From NCBI GenBank assembly GCA_905479795.1, contig CAJQNX010000011.1, positions 1-39,156 on the forward strand: a DNA stretch of 39,156 nt, written 5' to 3'. The notes below the pieces were generated by a model that worked only from the letters and a program-made list of their open reading frames with translations, made no database searches and had not been told where the DNA came from. Shown here one piece after another: positions 17,379 through 26,123 of the stretch. Position 1 is the stretch's first letter. Each line of letters opens with the position of its first letter. The stretch is from an uncultured Candidatus Midichloriaceae bacterium. GTDB lineage: Bacteria; Pseudomonadota; Alphaproteobacteria; Rickettsiales; Midichloriaceae. Made by a program: the position numbers and the translations under genes.

Positions 17379-18623
17379 ATGCGAGATAACTTATTTGAAA
17401 ACAAAGATGGTGAAAATTCAGAATATAAAGTATTAGCGAGAAAATATAGGCCAAAAATATTTAATGATATTATTTCCCAATCTCATGTTACTAGGATAAT
17501 AAAAAATTCTATTGAGAGTGATAAAATTCACCATGCTTATATTTTGACGGGCATAAGGGGTGTTGGGAAAACAACATATGCAAGAATTTTATCTAAAGCA
17601 TTAAATTGCACAAAAAACGAAAATGATAAGCCCACTTTTGAACCGTGTTTAATCTGCAAAAATTGCATATCAATTGAGGAAAGTAGGCATCAGGATATTT
17701 TAGAGATTGATGCAGCAAGTAATACGGGAGTTGCAGATATTAGAGAAATTATAGAAAATGCTAAATATAAGCCTATTATGGCCAGATACAAGGTATACAT
17801 TATTGATGAGGTTCATATGCTCTCAAATAGTGCATTCAACGCTTTGTTAAAGACCTTGGAAGAGCCACCAGAGCATGTGAAGTTTATCTTAGCAACAACG
17901 GAAATAAAAAAAATTCCGTTAACAGTGATGTCTAGGTGTCAACGCTTTGATCTGCATAGATTGACTATTGAAGAATTAGCCAATTATCTGCAAAACATTG
18001 CCAAGAAAGAGGGGGTTGAAATCAAAGAAAGAGCTTCAATGTTGATTTCAAAAGCTGCTGGGGGTTCTGCTAGGGATGGCTTATCTCTTTTGGATCAGGC
18101 TATACTTACATGTAAAGACAGTGTTATAGACTTAGAATCTATAACGCAAATGCTGGGTATTGTTAGTTTAGAATATATTTATAATTTATTTGATTTAATA
18201 CTTACGGGAAAGTTAAATGATGCTCTAAATATTGTTAGAGATTTGTATATAAAAGGAGCTGAACCATTTATGATTTTGCAGGAATTAATTGAAATATCAT
18301 ATAAAATTACTCTTTGTAAAATAGGTGATGCCAAAAATTTGATTTTATCTGATTTTGAACTAAAAAAATGCAATCTTATAGCAGAAAAAACATCCATAAT
18401 TATTTTGACAAGATTTTGGCAAATGTTTAATAAGGCGTTAGTTGATATGAAGACTTCACATAATGAAATGCTCTCGCTTGAAATGACTATCATAAAGGTG
18501 TCTCATGTGAACCTAACTATCACTCCAGAGGAAATTTTAGAATCTCTAGATGGCGGTGATATGAGCTCAAAAATTACGCAACCTAGTATTCCACAAGATG
18601 TAAAAAAAAACTTCTCAATTTAG
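17379..18623 (+). CDS. dnaX: DNA polymerase III subunit gamma (tau by frameshift)
   Basis: Clamp-loader ATPase. Motifs: RKYRPKIFNDIISQ opening, Walker A GIRGVGKT (58-65), the four-cysteine zinc knuckle including CLICKNC, Walker B YIIDEVHML, and SRC sensor VMSRCQRFD. The zero frame stops at 18621-18623 after NFSI, leaving 414 residues, which is gamma-like. A run of nine A at 18602-18610 (codons GTA AAA AAA AAC) lies 10 bases before the stop. The -1 frame, or one extra A in the RNA, continues for 125 codons and joins a good DnaX C-terminal region (to 18985), giving a tau-like protein of 535 residues. E. coli makes gamma by -1 ribosomal frameshifting, and Thermus by slippage on nine A. Confidence 0.93.
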   Translation: MRDNLFENKDGENSEYKVLARKYRPKIFNDIISQSHVTRIIKNSIESDKIHHAYILTGIRGVGKTTYARILSKALNCTKNENDKPTFEPCLICKNCISIEESRHQDILEIDAASNTGVADIREIIENAKYKPIMARYKVYIIDEVHMLSNSAFNALLKTLEEPPEHVKFILATTEIKKIPLTVMSRCQRFDLHRLTIEELANYLQNIAKKEGVEIKERASMLISKAAGGSARDGLSLLDQAILTCKDSVIDLESITQMLGIVSLEYIYNLFDLILTGKLNDALNIVRDLYIKGAEPFMILQELIEISYKITLCKIGDAKNLILSDFELKKCNLIAEKTSIIILTRFWQMFNKALVDMKTSHNEMLSLEMTIIKVSHVNLTITPEEILESLDGGDMSSKITQPSIPQDVKKNFSI

Positions 18624-18985
18624 ATAGCATAAAGGGGCTGTTTAATTTTTTAGAAGAGAAGATGGAAATGATGCTACTTCACACAATTAAAAATGATCTT
18701 TCAATTGTTGAGTTTAGAGAAGGATATATAAAACTTCAAGAAATTGAGAATATGGATGTTAGTAAACAAGATATAAGAGCGAGATTATGCTCTATAACAG
18801 GATTGAATTGGATCATTGAAAGTGATGGATCTAAAGAAGGAATTAATTATGGAGAGCGGGAAAATGAAGATATTGAAAAAAGGAAGCGAAAGGTAATAGA
18901 CCATGAATTAGTTCAAAAAACACTTAAAAGCTTTTCAGAAATAGAAATTGATGATATTAAATTATCAAATATTGATAACAAATAA
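18611..18985 (+). CDS. dnaX: tau-specific C-terminal extension of DnaX in the -1 frame
   Basis: Open from directly after the nine-A run. It begins LLNLDSIKGLFNFL and contains the tau-like region (HTIKNDLSIVEFREGYIKL; DVSKQDIRARLCSITGLNW; HELVQKTLKSFSEIEI), which matches the ends of alphaproteobacterial DnaX. It has no good independent start: the ATG at 18662 is internal to the domain and lacks a ribosome site. It ends 10 bases before ybaB. It is best read as the second half of dnaX reached by frameshift, though a sequencing or mutational loss of one A would look the same. Confidence 0.85.
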   Translation, partial: LLNLDSIKGLFNFLEEKMEMMLLHTIKNDLSIVEFREGYIKLQEIENMDVSKQDIRARLCSITGLNWIIESDGSKEGINYGERENEDIEKRKRKVIDHELVQKTLKSFSEIEIDDIKLSNIDNK

Positions 18986-18995
18986 ATAGGTATTT

Positions 18996-19307
18996 ATGAA
19001 TATCCAACAAATGATGAAGCAAGCTCAATCAATGCAGAAAAAAATGCAAGAATTGCAAAAAATTATGGATGAAAAGGAAATTACTGGTACTGCTGGTGGT
19101 GGAGCGGTAACGATTATCACGACTGGAAAAGGAGAAGTGAAGAAAGTTAAAATTGATAAAAGCATTATAAATCCTGATGATTCAGAAATAATTGAGGATT
19201 TAATTGTTGCAGCATTTAATAATGCAAAGCAAAATTCAGAGCAATATAGTAATGAAGAAATGAGTAAATTAGGCATATCTCCTGATATGTTAAAAGGAAT
19301 GATGTAA
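18996..19307 (+). CDS. ybaB: Nucleoid-associated protein YbaB/EbfC
   Basis: Small dimeric DNA-binding protein. The 103 residues are typical: a Gln/Met/Lys-rich first helix (MMKQAQSMQKKMQELQ), then TGTAGGGAVTIITTGKGEVKKVKIDKSI, and the family's DDSEIIEDLIVAAFNNAKQ helix and Met-rich end. It sits directly behind dnaX, the standard arrangement. recR, the usual third gene, does not follow. Confidence 0.94.
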   Translation: MNIQQMMKQAQSMQKKMQELQKIMDEKEITGTAGGGAVTIITTGKGEVKKVKIDKSIINPDDSEIIEDLIVAAFNNAKQNSEQYSNEEMSKLGISPDMLKGMM

Positions 19308-19439
19308 TAATGTTTTGACAAATAGGCGTTATAATGATCAAGAAAATCTTACTAAATACCAACAATAAAGCATTATAAAGAAGCTTATGATATATTTTAA
19401 AATTATCATGTGCTTTATCTCAAATTAATGTTAAAATTC

Positions 19440-19448
19440 TGCTATAAT
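19440..19448 (+). promoter_or_regulatory. Extended -10 promoter element before engB
   Basis: TGCTATAAT (TG-N-TATAAT) ends 20 bases before the engB ATG at 19469. No good -35 box is seen 16-18 bases upstream, as expected for an extended -10 promoter. It would give a short leader for engB-fur. Confidence 0.5.
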
Positions 19449-19468
19449 TTATAGCGTAATAATTTTAC

Positions 19469-20065
19469 ATGAAGGCGGACTTATTCCAAAAGGAGTGCAA
19501 CTTTTTTTATAGTGTTGATGAAAAGGGGAAATATCCCAAATCAAATTTACCAGAAATAGCATTTTTAGGCAGATCAAACGTTGGCAAATCTAGCTTAATA
19601 AACTCTTTAGTTAATAGAAAAAATTTAGTTAGAACATCAAATTCTCCTGGTAGTACAATAAAAATAAACTACTTCAAACTTGGAGATAAATTAATGTTAG
19701 TTGATTTGCCAGGTCATGGATATGCAAAAAGAGCTAAACACCTGGTAGAAAATCTAAGTGAATTGATTGAAGAGTATTTAGCAAAAAAAGAAAATTTGAA
19801 GAAATTAGTATTTATAATTGATGCAAGGCGAGGTATAAATCAAGAGGACGAAATGTTGTTGGATTTTTTTAAAGGTGTGGATACTAGTATGTTATTAGTA
19901 TTTAATAAAGTTGATAAACTCAAAAAATCTGAGCTTCAAAATTTAGATGATTCAACGGATGGAATTCTCAATAAGTATGATTTTATAGAGAATATAGTTA
20001 TGACGAGTTGTTTTAAAGGACTGGGTATAAGAAAATTAAAAGAAAAAATAATTCAAAATATTTAA
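19469..20065 (+). CDS. engB: Ribosome-biogenesis GTPase EngB (YihA/YsxC)
   Basis: Essential GTPase for large-subunit ribosome assembly. At 198 residues it has family length. GTPase motifs: G1 GRSNVGKS (34-41), G2 region NSPGSTIKINYF, G3 DLPGHGYAKR, G4 NKVDKL, and G5 near TSCFKGLG. The FxGRSNVGKSSLIN and PGxT signatures are diagnostic of EngB. It ends five bases before fur, so the two genes are probably co-transcribed. Confidence 0.96.
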   Translation: MKADLFQKECNFFYSVDEKGKYPKSNLPEIAFLGRSNVGKSSLINSLVNRKNLVRTSNSPGSTIKINYFKLGDKLMLVDLPGHGYAKRAKHLVENLSELIEEYLAKKENLKKLVFIIDARRGINQEDEMLLDFFKGVDTSMLLVFNKVDKLKKSELQNLDDSTDGILNKYDFIENIVMTSCFKGLGIRKLKEKIIQNI

Positions 20066-20070
20066 TACTT

Positions 20071-20379
20071 ATGAATAATATTGAAAAAGCTTGTATAGAA
20101 AAAAATTTAAAATTAACAAGTCAGAGAAAAATTATCGCAGAGGTGTTATCTAATTCAACAGATCATCCAGACGTGGAAGCGCTGTATTTTAGAGCCAATA
20201 AGATAGATTCAAAAATCAGTATAGCAACCGTTTACAGAACTTTGAACCTTTTTGAGCAATATGGTCTTATTAAAAAGCTTGAAATTGGAGAAGGTAAAGC
20301 AAGATATGAAGAATTTAAAAAAGCTAATGAACACTTTCATCTAGTAGATATTGAAACTGGAGATATTATAGAATTTTAA
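20071..20379 (+). CDS. fur: Fur-family metal-responsive repressor, frame interrupted near the end
   Basis: Ferric uptake regulator family. The winged-helix DNA-binding domain is intact (LTSQRKIIAEVLSN, HPDVEALYFRA, ISIATVYRTLNLFEQYGLI), followed by the start of the metal-binding dimer domain (NEHFHLVDIETGDIIEF). The zero frame stops at residue 102 within GAATTTTAAAAAT. Dropping one T from the run of four rejoins a perfect Fur ending, KNKDLEQLKIKIAKELGYKL onward to ELYGTPLKNN (to 20485), giving a normal 137-residue protein. The Cys pairs of many Fur proteins are absent. It is either a truncated Fur that lost its last strand and helices, a product rescued by slippage, or a sequencing slip. Confidence 0.88.
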   Translation: MNNIEKACIEKNLKLTSQRKIIAEVLSNSTDHPDVEALYFRANKIDSKISIATVYRTLNLFEQYGLIKKLEIGEGKARYEEFKKANEHFHLVDIETGDIIEF

Positions 20380-20485
20380 AAATAAGGATCTAGAGCAGTT
20401 AAAAATAAAAATTGCAAAAGAGTTAGGTTATAAATTAGTTAACTCAAAACTTGAGCTATACGGCACTCCTTTAAAAAATAATTAA
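20378..20485 (+). pseudogene. fur: Out-of-frame C-terminal end of Fur
   Basis: Thirty-five codons in the +1 frame relative to fur. They encode KNKDLEQLKIKIAKELGYKL and end LELYGTPLKNN, the standard Fur C-terminal dimerisation segment. There is no start codon or ribosome site of its own. Conservation of the sense after the shift indicates a very recent change or active frameshifting. Confidence 0.85.
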
Positions 20486-20682
20486 ATTTTGCAAATTTAT
20501 TACAAAAAGATTTACTATAAGACTGGGAAAAATGTATATCATGCCGTCAAAAAAGTCTAAAAATGTTTTATTCTTTATCAGCAATAGACAAAAGATGAAA
20601 AAATAAGCTATATAATTTTTATGATAAATAGATTGAATTTTAGAAATGCAATGGTGTGGATAAGTAAATTTCATCATATTAT

Positions 20683-23025
20683 ATGAACAATTGTTTACAT
20701 TGTAATCAACCAGTTATTGAAGATGAGAAGTTTTGTTGTATTGGTTGCAAGAGTGCTAATTTTTTAATAAAAAAATTAAAACTGAAAGATTATTATGAAT
20801 ACTGTAGAAATATTTACAATACGTCTCCCCCAAGGGTTTTAGGATTTGAAAATAAAATAAATTTTATTGAAGAAGTTATTACTATAAAGCAGGGAAGTTT
20901 TGCAATTAATTTATTAGTTGATGGAATTGTATGTGGTTCCTGTGTGTGGCTGATTGAAAATTCATTGAAATCATTAAAATATATTACATCAGTAAAATTT
21001 TCACTATCTACCAAAAGGTTGGAAGTCATGTGGAAGGGCGAGGTGAATGGTGTAAATGATATAATAAATTTAATCATTAATCTAGGTTATCAAGTTTCAC
21101 CATATAATGTGAAATTGCTTAATGATCAAGAAGCTTTTAGAGAAAAAGAATTATTAAAAGCTATTGCTGTTTCAGGTTTTGCAGCAGCTCAAATTATGGC
21201 ACTTGCATTTGCGGTTTGGATTGGCAATTATAATCAAAGCATGGGAGAGTATCTTAGGTATATATTGCACATAATATCTGGTGTTATTGGAATACCAGCT
21301 ATAATATATTCTTCCAAAATTTTTATGATTTCTTCATATAAAGCTTTAAAAAAGCGCAAAACAAATATTGACGTTCCTATTTCAATTAGCATCATTGCAA
21401 CGTTGCTGATTAGTATTCAAGAAACTATAAGAATGAGTGATTACGTTTATTATGATGCTTCAGCAAGTTTGACATTTTTGCTGCTTGTTGGGAGATATCT
21501 GGATTTAAAAGCAAGAAATAAAGCGAAAGCTGGTATAAGAAAAATTATGTTTCAACAACCAAGTGTTGCAAATATAATGAGAGATGGAAAAATAATAAGT
21601 ATTTCTGCAAAATCAGTAAATCAAAATGATTTGGTATTAGTGAAGGCAGGAGAGAAATTTCCTGTAGATGGGGTGGTGACAGAGGGTGAAAGTGAGGTGG
21701 ATAATAGTATAATATCTGGTGAGAGCAATCCAATAGTCATAAAAAAAGATTGTTTGGTTTATGCCGGAACAATTAATCTTAATGATACCTTGAAAATTAA
21801 ATCCAAAAATTCAGGTGAAAAAACCACATTATCTGAAATAATTAAGCTTGTAGAAAATATAGAAAAAAATAAATCAAAATTTATTAAAATTGCAGATAAG
21901 TTATCTCAGTATTTTACTCCTGCAATTATATCTCTGGCACTTATAACATTTATTATTTGGATAAAGACAGGCGTCATGAATGCTGCGCTAAATTCTGTGA
22001 CACTCTTAATAATTACATGTCCCTGTGCAATTGGGCTTGCAGTTCCAATGGTTCAGATCGTAGCGTTTTCAAAATTAATAAGGCAGGGCATTTTTATTAA
22101 AAACTCAGACTTTTTAGAAAGGGCAAATATGGTAGATACAATAATTTTTGATAAAACTGGTACACTAACATATGGGAAGCCTATTTTATTAAATTTTGGT
22201 GAATTTAATGATCAAGAAAAATTGCTTATTGCTTCCATAGCTTCAAAAAGCGCACATATTTTATGTGAATCTATTATTAAAAACTATAAATATTCTATTT
22301 TAGATTTAGAAATTAAAGAAGTTAAGGGAAAAGGGGTATATGCAAAATATAAAAATAATGAAATTTGGTTAGGTAATAAATCATGGTGTAATGTAGATAA
22401 TGATACAAATGAAGATGATTATTTAGAAGTTTGGTTCAAAAAAAATAGCAATGCAGCCAAAAGATTGATTTTTAAAGATGAGCTTAGATATGAGGCTAAA
22501 CAGGTTATAAAATCTTTGCAATTAAGGTATGATTTGTTCTTACTTTCAGGAGATAAAAATCACAACGTAAAAAAAATAGCTGAAGAGTTGAATATTAAAA
22601 ATTATTTTGGTGAAAAAAATTATCAAGAAAAGTATAATTTCGTACAGGAATTATCAAAATATGGAAAAAAGGTTTTAATGGTTGGCGATGGTTTAAATGA
22701 TTCTCTTGCATTGAAAGCCTCTTATGCTTCTATTTCTCCTAAGACTTCAATTGCAATTTCTCAAGATGCATCTGATGCAATTTACAATGGGAATTTAAAA
22801 AGCCTCGTAGTAATTTTTAAATCTTCAAAATTATCAGTCAATTTAATTAAGCAGAACTTTACTTTATCAATAATTTATAACAGTATAGCTATTCCATTAG
22901 CTGTTATGGGTAAAGTAAATCCAATTATAGCAGCTATTTTTATGTCAATTTCATCTATTACAGTGATACTAAATTCGCTTAGATTTGCAGTAAAAAAGAC
23001 GAGTTTAGAGAAGTCTAATTATTGA
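20683..23025 (+). CDS. ccoI: Copper-type P1B ATPase, FixI/CcoI-like
   Basis: Heavy-metal P-type ATPase of 780 residues. The N-terminus has the Cys-rich CLHCNQP...FCCIGCK motif (C4, C7, C18, C19, C22) typical of FixI/CcoI, then a metal-binding HMA domain with GIVCGSCVW (C84, C87). The transmembrane metal site is CPC (C446-C448). Other landmarks are the phosphorylation Asp in DKTGTLT (D490), the actuator SGESNP, and GDGLNDSLAL. In Alphaproteobacteria this subgroup supplies copper for assembly of cbb3-type cytochrome oxidase. A cbb3 oxidase elsewhere in the genome is therefore expected. It ends convergently with the next gene, overlapping by 11 bases. A DnaA-box word (20655-20663) lies just upstream. 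Confidence 0.9.
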   Translation: MNNCLHCNQPVIEDEKFCCIGCKSANFLIKKLKLKDYYEYCRNIYNTSPPRVLGFENKINFIEEVITIKQGSFAINLLVDGIVCGSCVWLIENSLKSLKYITSVKFSLSTKRLEVMWKGEVNGVNDIINLIINLGYQVSPYNVKLLNDQEAFREKELLKAIAVSGFAAAQIMALAFAVWIGNYNQSMGEYLRYILHIISGVIGIPAIIYSSKIFMISSYKALKKRKTNIDVPISISIIATLLISIQETIRMSDYVYYDASASLTFLLLVGRYLDLKARNKAKAGIRKIMFQQPSVANIMRDGKIISISAKSVNQNDLVLVKAGEKFPVDGVVTEGESEVDNSIISGESNPIVIKKDCLVYAGTINLNDTLKIKSKNSGEKTTLSEIIKLVENIEKNKSKFIKIADKLSQYFTPAIISLALITFIIWIKTGVMNAALNSVTLLIITCPCAIGLAVPMVQIVAFSKLIRQGIFIKNSDFLERANMVDTIIFDKTGTLTYGKPILLNFGEFNDQEKLLIASIASKSAHILCESIIKNYKYSILDLEIKEVKGKGVYAKYKNNEIWLGNKSWCNVDNDTNEDDYLEVWFKKNSNAAKRLIFKDELRYEAKQVIKSLQLRYDLFLLSGDKNHNVKKIAEELNIKNYFGEKNYQEKYNFVQELSKYGKKVLMVGDGLNDSLALKASYASISPKTSIAISQDASDAIYNGNLKSLVVIFKSSKLSVNLIKQNFTLSIIYNSIAIPLAVMGKVNPIIAAIFMSISSITVILNSLRFAVKKTSLEKSNY

Positions 23026-25666
23026 AACTTAAAATAAATTCTGCACCAAATCCTTCTTTGCTTTTGCACTCAATATTACCATTCATTTTAAGCATAGCTT
23101 CTTTGCAAAAATTAAGCCCCACTCCATAGCCCTCTGTTGTAATGTTTTTTTGAAATAGTAGATTCATAACTTCAGTTTTAATTCCATATCCATTGTCTTT
23201 TACATGCAATTTTTTATTCTTAATATAGATTTTTATTTTTGCTTTATTACCAGCATATTTTAAAGCATTTTTTAATAAATTGAATATAATGTGACGCATC
23301 AATGTTAATGAGCCAATAAACTTAAAATCGTTGTTTTTTGTATTATTTGTAATATATGCAACCCTATCCCTTTGTTCCTTAGTCATTTGAAAAGTATTTA
23401 GTGCTTCATTTATGCATGCTATCATTGAATAACTTCCCCAATCCTTAGGCTTGGCATTGTTGTCTACTTTTATGCTACTTAGCATTATGTCAATATCTTG
23501 AAGTGCTTGCGCATTACATTCTTCCAAATTATCAGCATAATCTGCTATTAAATCATATTTTTTATTTTCCAAAGATTCTTTAATGAGATTAGCTAATGTT
23601 ATTCCAATAGATAAGGGGCTACTAACATCATGTGCTATGGATCTACCTAAAATTTCTAACGAATGCTGTTTGATTTTTTCTTCCCTAAATTTAGAATATA
23701 TAATAAATATTAGGATTATTGACAATAGAGTTAAAGAATATAGAGGAAAAAAGAGATGATCAGTTTGTGAATTGAGTATGATTTCTGAGTGTAACCATAG
23801 TTTATACGTTAAAGTTAATATAATAGCTGAAAATGTACCAATAATTGTTAAAATCCAAGCATAATATATATTGGTTAATATAAATAATCCTACTATTGAA
23901 GCGCAATAATTTAATCCCCAAATAATAGTGTAATTACTTGTAAATAGCATATATGCACTTGTTAAAGGTAAAGCTAATAATAAAAGTAAATGCCATAATA
24001 AAATAGGGTATTTATTAATATTAAATAACTCATATATAACTAAGATTACTCCAAAAAATAAGGTGCTATAACGTAGTATCTGTGCAGTAATATTAACTAT
24101 ATCAGTGGATGAGGAATAGCTAAATGCAAGAATGGGGATATTAATAAACATGATTAGCAAGGCCATAATATATAACAATGATTTGCTAAAAACTATTTTA
24201 TTCTTAATGCTAATTATGTTTTGAACAACCATATTAATACTTTGTCTTATATTGATTTTATGCTCATCATTTTCTGATATTTTGATTATTCCTTTTTTAA
24301 TTTGGTATTGGTGCGCTATAAAGAAACCTAATCCGCTACCAAAAACCCCGATCATTGAACTTTCAATATCAAATTCACCTGTATAATATCTACCTATTAA
24401 AACAAAAATTAGAGCCACAGCTGTGGAAAATATAAAAGTGAACTCAGTAGTTTTTATTCGTTTAAGTGCTAATAGTAGAGGGATAAATAATACAGGAAAA
24501 TTAAAGTTATTTACAAGCCATATTAATTCTAAAATCTGTTTGCTTATCAATGCGATAGTAACTGCGCAAATTGCAACTAATAAAGAAGATAATTTGACTA
24601 TTAATACTAATAGCTTGTCACTCGGCTTATTTAGAAATGGTTTAATAATATCCTTAGCTATAATAGAACTTGATGTATTAATCCATGAATCAGCAGACGA
24701 TTGAATAACAGCTAAAAGACCAACTATAATTAACCCTTTTAATCCATCTGTTAAAGAATAATCAATAAAGTAATAAAATGATAAATTGCTGTCTATATCT
24801 GGAAATTCAGATCTAACAATTAAACCTATTATACAAACTGAAAATGTTAGTAGAAAGGCGCATAAAAATATAATCCTTAATGAGTACTTTATTTGCTTTG
24901 AATCTTTTGCTATCAGTAATCTTTGGCAGTATGATGCTTCAATAAAAGGCATTAAAAATAATAATATTAGGCTTATGATGTATCTAGCATTATCAAGTGT
25001 AAAATCTACATATTTATGAGTTTCTGGTATGTTGCTGATAATGGCATGGTATCCTCCAGATTTAAAATATGAATAGCCACAAGCTATAGGAATAATAAAA
25101 AAGAAAATTAAAAATTGAAATATATCCGTTATAATAACCGACCTAACACCTCCTAGTGTAGAATACAATGTTACCATTCCAATGCCAATAAACGCACCTA
25201 CTTCATACGATAGCCCGAGAAAATGTTGAAATAAATAGGCAATAGCAGTTGTTTGAACACTTAACACTGCAATAGAGAATAGGATTGAAGAGATAGCTGT
25301 TACGTATTTTCCAGTGGTTTTATAGGTTAATTGCATTATATCAACTACAGAAATTGAACCCCTAAAGTACTCAATATTTTTACTAAAATATAAACTTGTA
25401 GTGATCCAAACTAAGGGCTGTATAAAAAATGGTAATATAAAAAGTAAGCCATGTTCGTAAACTTTTCCTGTTTTTCCTAATATGTATTGTGCAGAAATAT
25501 ATGTAGCAAACATTGTAGCTATAATTGCGAAAGTGCTAAAGTTTCTGTCACCAACGGTATATTGTTCAATAGTTTTTATCTTTTTGGTTTGTAATAAACC
25601 TAATATGGTTATAAATAATAGGTATGTTATGATGATGGTAACATCTATATAATGCAGTTTTCCCAT
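23015..25666 (-). CDS. Sodium/solute symporter fused to a sensor histidine kinase
   Basis: Residues about 1-470 form an SLC5/PutP-type sodium:solute symporter with 12-13 membrane helices (TVGDRNFSTFAIIATMFATYISAQ; YSTLGGVRSVIITDIFQF; SSADSWINTSSSIIAKD). A second block of hydrophobic helices follows at about 490-660. Then comes a histidine kinase: phospho-acceptor H679 in GRSIAHDVSSPLS, and an HATPase domain with N-box NLLKNALKYA, G1 VKDNGYGI and G2 EGYGVGLNF. It resembles CbrA/CrbS-type transporter-sensors, which couple solute uptake to gene control through a partner response regulator. None is adjacent. The substrate is unknown. Overlap with ccoI is 11 bases, tail to tail. Confidence 0.9.
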   Translation of the reverse strand: MGKLHYIDVTIIITYLLFITILGLLQTKKIKTIEQYTVGDRNFSTFAIIATMFATYISAQYILGKTGKVYEHGLLFILPFFIQPLVWITTSLYFSKNIEYFRGSISVVDIMQLTYKTTGKYVTAISSILFSIAVLSVQTTAIAYLFQHFLGLSYEVGAFIGIGMVTLYSTLGGVRSVIITDIFQFLIFFFIIPIACGYSYFKSGGYHAIISNIPETHKYVDFTLDNARYIISLILLFLMPFIEASYCQRLLIAKDSKQIKYSLRIIFLCAFLLTFSVCIIGLIVRSEFPDIDSNLSFYYFIDYSLTDGLKGLIIVGLLAVIQSSADSWINTSSSIIAKDIIKPFLNKPSDKLLVLIVKLSSLLVAICAVTIALISKQILELIWLVNNFNFPVLFIPLLLALKRIKTTEFTFIFSTAVALIFVLIGRYYTGEFDIESSMIGVFGSGLGFFIAHQYQIKKGIIKISENDEHKINIRQSINMVVQNIISIKNKIVFSKSLLYIMALLIMFINIPILAFSYSSSTDIVNITAQILRYSTLFFGVILVIYELFNINKYPILLWHLLLLLALPLTSAYMLFTSNYTIIWGLNYCASIVGLFILTNIYYAWILTIIGTFSAIILTLTYKLWLHSEIILNSQTDHLFFPLYSLTLLSIILIFIIYSKFREEKIKQHSLEILGRSIAHDVSSPLSIGITLANLIKESLENKKYDLIADYADNLEECNAQALQDIDIMLSSIKVDNNAKPKDWGSYSMIACINEALNTFQMTKEQRDRVAYITNNTKNNDFKFIGSLTLMRHIIFNLLKNALKYAGNKAKIKIYIKNKKLHVKDNGYGIKTEVMNLLFQKNITTEGYGVGLNFCKEAMLKMNGNIECKSKEGFGAEFILSFNN

Positions 25667-25754
25667 AATTTTTAATTCTTAATAAATATGAATATATCAA
25701 ATCAAATTTTTAAGCAAAATGCAAATATTTTATAAATAAGAAATATTCTCTCTA

Positions 25755-25883
25755 ATGAGTTATCTGGCTCGATGCATTAGAGAATTACTTCGGGTGAGGG
25801 GGGATGCGAATTGTAGCCATGTTGCTCATAAAGCGGAGCTGGCTGTGCTGTATGATTATATAGATGATGTGGGGTTTTTATGA
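25755..25883 (+). CDS. Possible 42-residue ORF in the GC-rich islet
   Basis: Reads MSYLARCIRELLRVRGDANC, then SHVAHKAELAVLYDYIDDVG and FL. The codon use (CTG, CGG, GCG, GAG) is unlike the AT-ending codons of its neighbours, which suggests a foreign source. No ribosome site is clear and no family is recognised. It could be a fragment of a mobile or phage gene, or an accident of a structured non-coding sequence. Confidence 0.3.
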   Translation: MSYLARCIRELLRVRGDANCSHVAHKAELAVLYDYIDDVGFL

Positions 25884-25884
25884 C

Positions 25885-26028
25885 ATGAAGCAAGGGGACC
25901 TAAGTAACGCTATAAGAATAAACAGCTTGCTAGTTGTATATATAATATCCATGTGCGCTATACCACTTTTATACATATCCTATTTTATAGGTAGTGCAAA
26001 AATCAAGTGTTTTATTGAAAATATATAA
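25885..26028 (+). CDS. Possible 47-residue single-helix membrane peptide
   Basis: Starts one base after the stop of the preceding tiny ORF (TGACATG). It has a polar start (MKQGDLSNAIRINS), one strong membrane helix (LLVVYIISMCAIPLLYISYF) and a short basic tail. The coupled arrangement and helix are suggestive of a small phage-like or toxin-like peptide pair, but nothing confirms translation. Confidence 0.3.
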   Translation: MKQGDLSNAIRINSLLVVYIISMCAIPLLYISYFIGSAKIKCFIENI

Positions 26029-26123
26029 ATTCAACATAAAAGAGATATGAAAATTTAATTGACAGTATGTGCTTAATAATTTTAGGATATTTGAGATAAT
26101 AATAGGTAATAGAATATTCGAAA

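Larger units (their letters stand above)
25667..26123. other. Intergenic region with a GC-rich islet
   Basis: 457 bases with no known gene. Bases about 25767-25860 are close to half G+C, far above the surrounding DNA, and contain GGGTGAGGGGGGATGCG. Two tiny overlapping ORFs (25755-25883 and 25885-26028) cover the islet and its flank. tmRNA, 6S and SRP RNA signatures were looked for and not seen. Confidence 0.5.

Noticed and set aside
19314..19335. TTGACA followed by TATAAT after ybaB
   Set aside because: The spacing is only about 9 bases, too short for a sigma-70 promoter.
20471..20677. Minus-strand ORF of 68 codons upstream of the copper ATPase
   Set aside because: It overlaps the shifted fur tail, and the hydrophobic bias comes from AT-rich sequence. 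There is no ribosome site or family mark.
25767..25960. Possible tmRNA, 6S or SRP RNA in the GC-rich islet
   Set aside because: None of the conserved sequence blocks of these RNAs, nor a tRNA-like end, could be found on either strand.
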